From Muscardinus avellanarius (Eukaryota; Chordata; Mammalia; Rodentia; Gliridae), in assembly GCA_963383645.1 (NCBI GenBank), contig OY726571.1, positions 78,780,476-78,844,475 on the forward strand: a DNA stretch of 64,000 nucleotides, written 5' to 3'. This document shows positions 55,461 through 64,000 of the stretch, piece after piece. Position 1 is the first letter of the stretch. Each line of letters begins with the position of its first letter. A program made the position numbers and the translations under genes. A model generated the notes under the pieces. That model was not told the DNA's origin, did not search any database, and saw nothing but the letters and a program-made list of their open reading frames with translations.

Positions 55461-57147
55461 TGATTATCTTAGCAGTATGTTAGCATTTTTTTTGTCTATG
55501 TTGACACATGATATTTAGAGCTTATTTGCAAGAATGTTTATGATCTGCCAAATGAACATTAAGTTCATTTGAATAACATGGCCCCAACTGACATAAAAGT
55601 AGAAAGCCACATAAAGGAATATTGAGTGTTTTATGGGACAGTGGAATAGAGCATGCAAGCCAAATCCTAGACCAAAGTCAAGTCAAGAGGAAGATGGTGG
55701 GTCCCTGCTCCAAACTGTTATATACAGAGACAACACTCCTAAGTTTTTCGGGTAGTTTTTACATGGCCACATAGAAAACATCCTCATTAAATCACACAGT
55801 TGGAGTTCCTAGGTGATAGCTTGGAATATTGCTAGCTGACAGGCATTATAGTAATGTTTATTGTAACATAACTCTTCTGGGCAGGAGTAGGAACAACATA
55901 AGCCATCTGCCGTACATCGTGGTGAGTGGGTGACCAGATGCCAGGAAGAGCCATCCAACCTGCCAGGCATGAGGTGGCCAAGGGGAGGGATGCTTCACTG
56001 TCGTTTGGTTCTGCATGCTGGGAAAAGGCCAACATGGCCAGCCTACCCTCAGATGGAGAGAAGGCCAGAAAAACTGGATGTAGATGGAAGTGTTTACTTA
56101 CATAAGGGACCTGAATGCTTCCAGAGAAGCAGCCCTTTTTTAGGGAAGGAGAGGATCGAGAATTTAGAAACACAAAGCTGTTGCCACTTGCCATGACCCT
56201 GTGAGGATGGCCTGGGGGTGGCTTTCTGCACTATCAGACCACTGGTGTCTTTGTAAAAAGGAATCGTCAAGAGAGGATGGAGTTGGAGTATCAAAAAGGG
56301 CAGAAGAGGGAACAGCATAGAGAACGTGAGCCTGAGGGTTCTCATAAGGATGCTCAGGCCACTTACCTTCTCAACATGGTCATTCTTGTTATGTCCTTCT
56401 ACTTTTTTTTCCCCAATTATTGTTTTCTTTTGACTAAAAACGCAAAATTCTTATGTCCCTGTGTTTGACTTGAATAGCAACTGGTTCAAATGAGCTGTGT
56501 GATATTATTCATTTCAGTATTAATGGCCTCATAGCAATTCAACAAATGACTAACTTATTTGGAATAGTTATTTAGAATTCATGGCACTGTTATTAAAATT
56601 TTCTGTTGCTGGTATAAAAACATAAGGTAAGTAAGATAAATAATTTCATATTGATGAAAATAAGAACAAGACTGAAGTCGTTTTTTTGGGGGGGGGGCTT
56701 AAGGCTTTCAATGGAAAAAAAAGCTCAAGGCATATGCTTCTTTGAGATAAAATACATTCATATCACTTTTTTCCTTTCACATCATGGGTCTCTGCCTTAC
56801 CCCCTTCAGTATTGGCTCTGAGGCATGTCTTATCTCTTCCTAACATACATCCTGCTATGTTATATTTCTTAAATGAATGAAAATCTTGTTTAAACAGGGG
56901 AGAAATATAATGATCACCTCACCTGTTTAAATGACCATATGAGTCGGCTTTGACCATTGTCATTAAAAATATGTTTACTTGGCAAGTTCTACTGGCGTAT
57001 GAATTACTCTAAGAATTTCCCCCACGGTAGTTATCAGGGCATGGAAATAGAGTTAAGTGACTATTTCCTTACGTATTTTAAAATTCAAGGTGATGGTTTA
57101 ATAAAATGAAAAAGAAAAGGAATCGGTTTTAAATGAAAGATTACTTC
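55461..57147. other. Unassigned sequence
   Basis: 55830-56350 is GC-richer with overlapping open frames on both strands (55832-56194 minus, 55930-56196 plus); neither has splice sites or recognisable motifs. A G run is at 56690-56698. The rest is AT-rich and featureless. Confidence 0.45.
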
Positions 57148-57325
57148 TGAGTCCAAGTTGTCCATCCTGTCCTGTGTGACCTTGGACAAGTTATATGACC
57201 TTTAGATGCTTCATTTAGGAAATTGGAGTAAACCCACTTTGTTGTTACACTATTGAGAAAGACCTACTAGACAAAAACTCCAGACAGGGTGCCTGCCACA
57301 GTGTAGATGCATTAAGAGTAGTTTG
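57148..57325 (-). mobile_element. MIR fragment (antisense)
   Basis: CCTGTGTGACCTTGGACAAG, TATATGACCTTTAGATGCTT, GTGCCTGCCACAGTGTAGAT and GCATTAAGAGTAG are in antisense MIR order. Confidence 0.75.
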
Positions 57326-58015
57326 ATTTTTGCTTCTTTTAGTCTTTTCATTTTCATTAATTTTAATCCTCCTACCCGAGACTCACTGGTGATGTTGTAT
57401 TTTATTGCATGGAAGTTTTAAGTTGCTTTTGTTAGCATCTTCTGAGGGTGAGTGAAATTTTTATTGTTTTTAAGGTAACAGACACCAGAGGGACTTTAGT
57501 AAGAGTGCAGCTGTGAGCTCAGGAGCCAGGGCAAGTCATCTTGGCTCTGGTCATTTTCTCTTGCCATTTCAGTCATGTGGCATCATCTTTCCACTACATT
57601 TTCAAAGTTTCCAAATGTTAGCAAAACCAACACTTTCCATTTCACAGGAAACAGCCCAGAATTTATATTCTGGAAAGAACCAAATGGGTGGTAACATTCT
57701 GAATATTTATACATATGGTTTATAAAAAAAAAAAGAGGCCCAAGTAATGGGCATCAAACAATCAAACAAGAACATTATGGGTGCGAATTTAAACTGCTTG
57801 CCTTGCTTGCCCCAGAATGACTAGTTGATGGGATTAAAGCTCCACACGAAGAGGTTTTTATCTAAAGGAGAACAACATTATGATATCACTGTGCCTGGAA
57901 GGTCAGCTGGGAATGGCCTGGGAACAGAAAACATGTTGACTAGTCTTTGTTGTCTTCTGCACATTTCATATTTTGAACAGAATGCCTATCATTTCCTAAA
58001 TCTAAAAGGAATCCA
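57326..58015. other. Unassigned sequence
   Basis: No gene recognised; an A run is at 57724-57735. Confidence 0.5.
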
Positions 58016-58201
58016 GGAGCTGGGCGTGGTTGTGCACATTGGTAAGCCCAATATTTGGGAGGATGAAGAAGAAGGATGTGCAGGTTTGAAGCCAGCCTCA
58101 GCTAATTAGTGAGGCCCTCTGCAACTTAGTGAGACTTTGTTTTCAAATAAAATATAAAATAAGTCTGGGAGCATCTCAGAGGTAGAAAGCCCCTGAGTTC
58201 C
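58016..58201 (+). mobile_element. B1-dID SINE with (TAC)n tail
   Basis: GAGCTGGGCGTGGTTGTGCA, TTTGAAGCCAGCCTCAGCTA, ATTAGTGAGGCCCTCTGCAA, AAGTCTGGGAGCATCTCAGA and CCCCTGAGTTCCAT. The tail is replaced by the TAC repeat that follows. Two bases of the usual GTGTAGC are lost. Confidence 0.94.
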
Positions 58202-58203
58202 AT

Positions 58204-58248
<45 letters not shown>
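58204..58248. repeat. (TAC)n trinucleotide microsatellite
   Basis: Fifteen uninterrupted TAC units at a SINE 3' end (from the CCAGTACCA end of the ID part). On the antisense this yields a run of serine codons in a spurious open frame (58106-58393). Confidence 0.97.
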
Positions 58249-58274
58249 ATTCAGGTTTAGTAGAAAAAAGGATC

Positions 58275-58475
58275 TGAATTTGGAGGTCAGATATTCTCAA
58301 TTCAACACTAACCAGAGGCCATAGCCAACCAGACACACATGAGAAGTCATTTACCCTCTGTGTCTGAAAAACGAGACAATAGGACCATGCCATCTGATTT
58401 GCTGCTGGTTTTGAGAATTAAATGAGATCATGCAAATAAAAGTTCGTGGCATATACTAGATTGTTACTACAACCC
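58275..58475 (-). mobile_element. MIR fragment (antisense)
   Basis: CAACACTAACCAGAGGCCAT, AGTCATTTACCCTCTGTGTC, TGAAAAACGAGACAATAGGA and GAATTAAATGAGATCATGCA are in antisense MIR order. Confidence 0.7.
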
Positions 58476-58508
58476 ACTGTCTTTAACAAATGATGTTCTT
58501 GTGTGTAA

Positions 58509-58716
58509 TTTTTTTTTTCATTACTGGGGATGGAACCCACGGGCATTCTACCTCCAACCTATGCCCCCAGCCCTACTTTTATTTTTTATTTTGAAACAGG
58601 GTTTCACTAAGTTGCAGAGTGCCTTACTAGGTAGCTGATGCTGGCTACGAACCTGCGATCCTCCTGTCTCAGCCTCCTAAGTACAGAGATTACCAGTGTG
58701 TGCCACCATGCCCAGC
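58509..58716 (-). mobile_element. B1-dID SINE
   Basis: T run, TTACTGGGGATGGAACCCAC, GAAACAGGGTTTCACTAAGT, CTACGAACCTGCGATCCTCC and head TGTGCCACCATGCCCAGC. Confidence 0.94.
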
Positions 58717-59622
58717 TTCTTGCATATAGTTTTAATGTTTCAAACAAACCAATCCTAAGAGGCTGAGGAGCTTTATAAGCCTCTCAGAGTTCTCGTGAAG
58801 AAACCTTTCAGGAGTTCTGTGAAAGAATATCGAGAACATATGGAGTAGATTTCCAAACTGGACACACTCTGGCCTCAGAATTAAGATGAAAATTATTGAA
58901 TTTTACCCACCCTGGAAAGTTTGACAGGAGTTCAGCACATTTGACCCTTCACAAGCCTGGCTGAGTTTGCCAATGCTAAGGAGCCAGGAAATACTAGATG
59001 AAGAAATATATCTACCTCCAAGTTTTCAAAATCCATCTGATTGAAAGTTCAGGGTCTCACACACAGTCATCTATTGTGAGATTGGCCATAGACACTTCTT
59101 AATACAGTGATCGTTTTTCCCTCTCCATCTCCATTTCTGGTGGCACTTTTTAGAGATTAAATCACTAGCTGGAGCAAAGCATTTCCTTCAGTATTACTCT
59201 TCAGCTCATTCTCAAAATTATGCTGAAGTTGGATGAGGTTCAATTGCTTCTGAGAGATGGTTGTTTGACTTTTGGATTCCATTCACATGACTTTCCCCTT
59301 CATAGCTCCAGATGATCATTAATAATGAATGCTGTCAAGAGTATGTTATGTGAAAACTAATATTAAAAGGCTGAAGTCCTAAGGCAGGACCTATTAGACT
59401 GTAGTAAGATATCAAAGTTATAAGGAAACCTATTGCCTCTCTGAATTACGTTCCCTGGTCTTTTCCTCAATCTTTCTGCTAAGACTTCTCATTTTAATGC
59501 ACTTATATCGTAGAATTACTGATTTAGAAAAGGTTAGAGCTGAGAGTTAATTAGTCCAAGTCTTCTAACTCTACTGGTAAGATAACTGAGGAAAAGGAGA
59601 TTTTTAAAAACAAACACACATT
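58717..59622. other. Unassigned sequence
   Basis: No gene or repeat recognised. Confidence 0.5.
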
Positions 59623-59623
59623 A

Positions 59624-59847
59624 CCCGGGCGTGGTGGCGCACGCTTGTAATCCCCGCTCTTGGGAGGCTGAGACAGGATGATGGTGCAGGTTCGAAGCCA
59701 GCCTCAGCTGGTTTAAGAGACCCTGTCTCCAAATAAAAATATAGAATAGGTCTAGGATTATAGCCTGGAGGTAGAAGGCCCCTGGGTTCCATTCCCAGTA
59801 CCACCAAAACAAAACAAAACAAAACAAAAACAAACAAACAAAAAACA
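59624..59847 (+). mobile_element. B1-dID SINE, short-B1 type, with (AAAAC)n tail
   Basis: CCCGGGCGTGGTGGCGCACG, CAGCCTCAGCTGGTTTAAGA, GTCTAGGATTATAGCCTGGA, TTCCATTCCCAGTACCACC, then AAAAC/AAAC units. Intermediate between the two B1 forms. Confidence 0.95.
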
Positions 59848-60450
59848 CTGCATGCAAGATAAGCAGACTGCGCTAATATCTGAAAGGATACTTGAGCTCA
59901 GGCAAAATTAAAGATTGAGAAACTGAGTTTCTCCTAAGTCCACTGAAAGTTGTGTAGTTAGGGGAAAGTGTGAGCTAGGGAAACACATTTTTTATATTGA
60001 CTAGTTTTACTAGTTCCATGATAGTTAACTTTCACAAAGCTTCAGTCTGTAATAAATGATAACAGGATGATAGTGTAATGTTTTAGGTATTGTAGTAAAT
60101 AGGCAAATAATAGGCAAACCTAACAGTATAACTTCAATAAATGATCATTACTAACACTCATGATAGCAGATATATTGTAAATCTGAATCACTCTGATATA
60201 CAAAACTCTGTTTTTTTGAAAGACTGACAATGATAATTCGAAATAATCTTCTATTACTCCAGAATCATAGACCAACCAAAGAGAGTTTGCATGAATACAT
60301 GAATAACATGAACAAAGATCTTTTTTTTTTTTTTTTTTTGCTGAGTGTAGCAAGGTGAGTTTGGGTAACAGCAAACAGTCCAGGGTATGAAGTGACAGAA
60401 TATAGTTGTGAACATTGTAAGTTCTAGTGCTAGAGGAGCTTGGCTTACAT
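59848..60450. other. Unassigned AT-rich sequence
   Basis: Nothing recognised; a T run of 19 is at 60321-60339. Confidence 0.5.
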
Positions 60451-60454
60451 TTGG

Positions 60455-60575
60455 GGCAGCTACTTCCTGTCTGTGTAACTTTGAACAAATCATCGAATCA
60501 CCCAAGTCTTCAGTTTCCACGTCTGTAAACTGGTGTTAATAGTACTTTTTCTTCAGGATGATGGGAAGTGACTCG
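60455..60575 (-). mobile_element. MIR fragment (antisense)
   Basis: CTTCCTGTCTGTGTAACTTT, GAACAAATCATCGAATCACC and CTTCAGTTTCCACGTCTGTA correspond to tagctgtgtgaccttgggcaagtcact...cctcagtttcctcatctgtaa. Confidence 0.75.
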
Positions 60576-60583
60576 TGTGAAGT

Positions 60584-61018
60584 TGTTATGGGTAGATGCA
60601 GAATGTCCCCTGAAGGTTTCTTGTACTGATGTTCAGACCTGATGTAACTGAGTCATGAAAGTTGTGATTTCATTAGTGAATAAAGCTATTGTAATAGATT
60701 TACTGGGGGGCAACCTAAGCAGGTGGGGTATGGCTGTTGAAGTTGAGTCCCTTGGGATGTGGCCTTAGGAGTTATGCTTTTCTTCTTTGAATTAGTTTGC
60801 TTGCTGGTTCTGTTTCTAGCTTTTCTGATGTGAGAGCATAGTCCTTGCTCTCTGCCGCTATCTTTTCCGCGGCCATGCCCTGAGCTCTACAGACCCAGCC
60901 TCACATGGGCGGAACCTCAAGATCTCCAAAGACTGTGAGCAAATAAATAAATCTTCCTTCCTCTAAGTTGTGTGGTCGAGCATTTTGGATTACAGCAGTG
61001 AACATGTTGACCAAAACA
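60584..61018 (+). mobile_element. MaLR-type solo LTR
   Basis: TGTTATGGGTAGATGCAGAA, GAATGTCCCCTGAAGGTTTC, TTGAGTCCCTTGGGATGTGG, TTCTGATGTGAGAGCATAGT, CTGTGAGCAAATAAATAAAT (polyadenylation signal) and TGAACATGTTGACCAAAACA. Sister of the LTR at 6634-7060. Confidence 0.8.
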
Positions 61019-61054
61019 GAAATGCTTAGCCTGATGCTGAGCACTTACTAAAAA

Positions 61055-61064
61055 TTCTCTCTCT

Positions 61065-61129
<65 letters not shown>

Positions 61130-61132
61130 CGT

Positions 61133-61167
<35 letters not shown>

Positions 61168-61203
61168 TACACACACACACAAACATGCACACACACACAC
61201 ACC
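61055..61203. repeat. Composite (CT)n-(CTTT)n-(CT)n-(CA)n microsatellite
   Basis: About 150 bases of CT, then seven CTTT units, CT again and (CA) with ATAC and AAACATG interruptions. Confidence 0.97.
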
Positions 61204-61250
61204 ACAAAATTATTGTGATGTACACAAAACAAAATTTATGATATTAACCT

Positions 61251-61408
61251 TTTTTGTATGTAGTACTGGAGTTGAACCTGGGGGCGCTCTTCCACTAAAC
61301 TACATCCTCAGCACTTCTCATTTTTTGTTTTGAGACAGGATCTCACTAAACTGCCAAGGCTGGCTTCCAAACCTCCCATCCTCCTGCTTCAGTCTCCTGA
61401 GTTGCTGA
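61251..61408 (-). mobile_element. B1-dID SINE, 5'-truncated
   Basis: TAGTACTGGAGTTGAACCTG...CACTAAACTACATCCTCAGC, TTGAGACAGGATCTCACTAA and CTCCTGCTTCAGTCTCCTGA. The B1 head is missing. Confidence 0.9.
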
Positions 61409-61779
61409 TCTTGAGTATTTAAGTGCACAGTTTGGTGGTATTAAGTGCACTTACACGGTATCACTCCCATCTGTCTCCAGAATACCTTTCATCTTGCTGA
61501 ACTAAAACTCTGTACCCATTAAACAACAACCCTTCATTTCTATTCCCCTTCAGCCCTGGAAGCCAGAATTCCACTTTCTGTCTCTCTGAATTTGACTATT
61601 CTCTCTGCTGCCTATGAGTAGAATCGAATGGTATTTGTCTTTTGGGGACTGGGTTTATTTTACTTACCATAATGTCCTTAAAGTTCACCTATGATAGCAA
61701 GTGTCAGAATTCCCTTTCCTTTTTAGGCTGAGTAATATTCCACTATGTGTTTATACATTTTGTTTATCCATTTGTTTTA

Positions 61780-61803
61780 TTTATTTATTTATTTTTATTT
61801 ATT

Positions 61804-61851
<48 letters not shown>

Positions 61852-62133
61852 TGTTATACTGGGGATGAAACCCAGGGACATTCTACCCCAGGGCTACACC
61901 CCCTGCCCTTTCTATTTTTATTTGCACATTTACTTGGTGCTAGGGATGGAACCCAGGGGCATCCTACCTCCAAGCTATAACCCCAGCCCTAGTTTTTATT
62001 TTTTATTTTGAAATGGGGTCTCATTAAGTTGCAGAGGGCCTCACTGAGTAGCTGAGGCTGGCTGTGAACCCACAATCCTCCTGTCTCAGCCTCCCAAATG
62101 CTGAAATTACAAGCGTATGCTACCACACCCAGC
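61780..62133 (-). mobile_element. Apparent trimeric SINE (B1-dID-dID) with (TG)n tail and target-site duplication
   Basis: From left: (TTTA)n and (TG)n tail (61780-61853), one ID unit (TTATACTGGGGATGAAACCC...GGGCTACACCCCCTGCCC, 61854-61910), an A/T linker, a second ID unit (GGTGCTAGGGATGGAACCCA...CAAGCTATAACCCCAG), then the B1 part (TTGAAATGGGGTCTCATTAA...TGCTACCACACCCAGC). TATCCATTTGTTTTA (61765-61779) and TATCCATTTATTTTA (62134-62148) flank the whole unit, suggesting a single insertion of a three-part element. A later ID insertion into the tail is the alternative. Confidence 0.75.
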
Positions 62134-62400
62134 TATCCATTTATTTTAGATTGTTTCTAGCCCTTGGCATGAATATGGTAGTACAGATAACTCTTTTAAA
62201 ACCTGATTTCAATTATTTTGGGTGCATACTCAGCGGTGAAATCGCTGAATCATTTGATAGTTTGATTTTTAATTGTTCTGAGGAACATACTGTCTTTCTT
62301 GGTGGTGATACTATTTCACATTCTCACCCAAGGTGAACAAGAGTTTCAATTTTTGGTCAACACTTAACACTTTCTGGTTTCTTTTTTTAATTTTAGTAGT

Positions 62401-62828
62401 GAGATGGGTACACACACACACACACAGACACAGACACACTTTTGGTGTGTGTGATTGTTTCTGTGGACTCTCTGGTCAAGGTTCCCACTGTCCACCATGC
62501 TGGGATTGATAAGTCCTAGGGTAGTGTGTATGTCAGGATTTGATACTGGGATGGGGGAAAAAGTAAAGAATGAGGAATACGGGATTGAAGTGTACTCACA
62601 AAGAAGGAAATAAGTAAACTTCTGGCCACACTACCTCAAGGTAAATATACCTCCACAAATTAACTTAATTAAAAAATGTCTGGGTAGGGGTTGGAAGGTA
62701 GATAAAGGAAAACTGGATTCGAGTAATGCCTGCTGTATCTGCGTATTGAAATATCCTCCATTGTATCCGTATTGAAATGAACTCCATTAATATGTACAAA
62801 TAATGCATGCTAACCAAAAATAATATAA

Positions 62829-62830
<2 letters not shown>
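62401..62830. other. Unassigned sequence with short (CA)n
   Basis: (CA)n-like tract with GACACAGAC interruptions at 62410-62438. The rest has no recognised gene or repeat. Confidence 0.5.

Positions 62831-62862
<32 letters not shown>
62831..62862. repeat. (CA)n microsatellite
   Basis: About 16 uninterrupted AC units. Confidence 0.97.
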
Positions 62863-62865
<3 letters not shown>

Positions 62866-64000
62866 GATTTTTGGTTGTTGTAGATTCTGGAACTTTTGTT
62901 TTCAGGGATGTGTCTGAGTCCCACCCCACTATGAGGATCTGAGATACTGGCAAAGGCAGAGAGGTTCCTTTGTAGGTTGCCAGGAATCCCAGCTAGAGGT
63001 GGCCAACACAAGGAGCCTGTTCTCTGGAAGTCCATGGTTTCTGGGACTGGGCCTAATGGCACCCTTGAATCTTACCTATTTTCTAGGCAGGGGAAACAAG
63101 CAAATCTCCAGAAGGTCGTTGTTAGCAATGCCGGGAATCCTCAAATTAAGAGGTAAAACTGTTAGATAAAAAAGACCAGCCTTCATGTTCTCCTGGACAA
63201 GTCTGGACCAAGAGATCTTATTTACTGTACATTAAAAAATATGCTATCATGCTGGACATGAACTACTGAGAGTGTGCAACATAGTTGTCTTCTCTACCAG
63301 TGCCCTCTGTGAATTAGATCCGTGCAGAAGCCGAGGTCTTGGGAGTGCTGCAGCACAGGGTGTGCCAGGCTGGCCTTTCCTTTGACCTGCCGTGACCACT
63401 CCCAAGTCCACACAAGCTTCAGGGAGCCTCTGGGGACCAGACTGAAGAGCCATAGGCAAGACTGGGAGCATCAGTCCCTCAGTCAGATTGGATTGATATG
63501 CATCTGATTTCGAAATTGTCTGTGGCTTTAGTTTATTTTGTGGGAGGGAAGGAACTGTGTTATATTTTCTTAAAACTTTGCTTCTCACATTTGATATTCA
63601 GAGAATAATAAAATTTGTTTGTACACATTCCAGACAACATGAAATCCAGCCCAGGAACTCTGTGATTTCTACCTGTCAGACTCTGATCAAGCCTCTGATA
63701 CTGTCTATTAAATGTGTATTGCTAAATACTTGTCTTTCAGATATGAACATACGCATATACACACATCAATGCCCAGTGGGATATAACTATATTAACATGT
63801 GCAACATATTAATATATATCATATAACAAATAGAATATGTCACATTATATATTATTGCTCTAAGAAATGAAAAACACACACATATATAGAGAGAGGACCA
63901 TTATATGTATGTATATAGCTATTGTGTATAACCACATTTACAATATAGATATGCAATGTATATCCACAATAAAATGGGATATAGTGAAGGGGAATTGCTG
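62863..64000. other. Unassigned sequence to window end
   Basis: 62880-63560 is GC-balanced with open frames on both strands (62787-63062, 63247-63588) lacking splice sites or motifs. 63750-63990 is AT-rich with many ATAT words. No gene recognised. Confidence 0.45.

Larger units (their letters stand above)
61207..62400 (-). mobile_element. Old L1 (L1M-class), antisense, with two SINE insertions
   Basis: Reads as a reverse-complement L1 3' half: GTGATGTACACAAAACAAAA, AACTAAAACTCTGTACCCAT, TAAACAACAACCCTTCATTT, TCTCTGAATTTGACTATTCT, GGCTGAGTAATATTCCACTA and, past the second SINE, GTGCATACTCAGCGGTGAAA and TTTTAATTGTTCTGAGGAAC. No frame is open. SINEs interrupt at 61251-61408 and 61780-62133. Confidence 0.85.

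Noticed and set aside
55832..56345. Cluster of open frames on both strands
   Set aside because: Sense and antisense frames are open together over a GC-richer patch; no splice sites or motifs distinguish any of them.
61026..61232. Antisense open frame with Arg/Glu and Val/Cys runs
   Set aside because: Translation of the composite CT/CTTT/CA microsatellite.

Overview
The window reads as nuclear DNA of a squirrel-family rodent (Sciuridae), and it contains no confidently identifiable protein-coding gene. The main taxonomic clue is about 30 copies, on both strands, of a composite SINE. Each copy has a 7SL/B1-like left part (GGTGGCGCACGC...GGAGGATCG...) joined to a tRNA/ID-like right part (GTAGCTCAGAGGTAGA...CCCCAGTACCA). 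This B1-dID architecture is known from squirrels. The species assignment is an inference from repeat content only. The DNA is AT-rich, with short ORFs and many stops. All long open frames that I checked fall in SINEs, simple repeats or degenerate sequence, so the window is best read as intergenic or deep-intronic.

Layout. 1-323 is an antisense, nearly full-length 7SK RNA pseudogene cut by the window edge. 324-6.6 kb is mostly unique sequence with ancient MIR pieces, two microsatellites and a candidate spliced exon (5552-5766). 6.6-10.4 kb holds a MaLR LTR, an old L1 broken up by SINEs, and a MER58-like MITE. 11.5-13.4 kb contains the most unusual structure: two 274-bp arms in inverted orientation, about 99% identical, with one arm lodged inside a MaLR LTR next to a 5'-truncated SINE. 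14.7-15.2 kb is a Tigger-type relic with a SINE inside it. 15.2-16.8 kb is repeat-poor. 17-25 kb holds MLT1, two MER2-like elements in opposite orientation, a (GA)n tract, a transposon relic split by a MaLR LTR, and another old LTR. 25-35 kb holds L1 3' ends, an MLT1 split by a SINE, a small CpG-rich patch (27.55-27.67 kb), and an old L1 with further SINEs. 35-48.7 kb is SINE-dense, with an MLT1, a MER5A piece, a repeat-poor block at 40.9-41.75 kb and a probable L2/CR1 relic. 48.7-58 kb is mostly unique or very old sequence plus MER5A, MIR and an opposed pair of MLT1-like LTRs. 58-62.4 kb carries SINEs, a MaLR LTR, a long composite microsatellite and an old antisense L1 with two SINE insertions, one of them apparently trimeric. 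The last 1.6 kb shows only simple repeats and AT-rich DNA.

No operon-like or cooperative gene system is present, and nothing here supports a claim of a new biological system. The useful observations concern genome dynamics: an inverted templated duplication, SINE multimers and paired insertions, microsatellites arising from SINE tails, one good exon-like segment and a few repeat-free blocks that could be regulatory. All family names come from reading by eye. Boundaries are approximate unless a target-site duplication is quoted.
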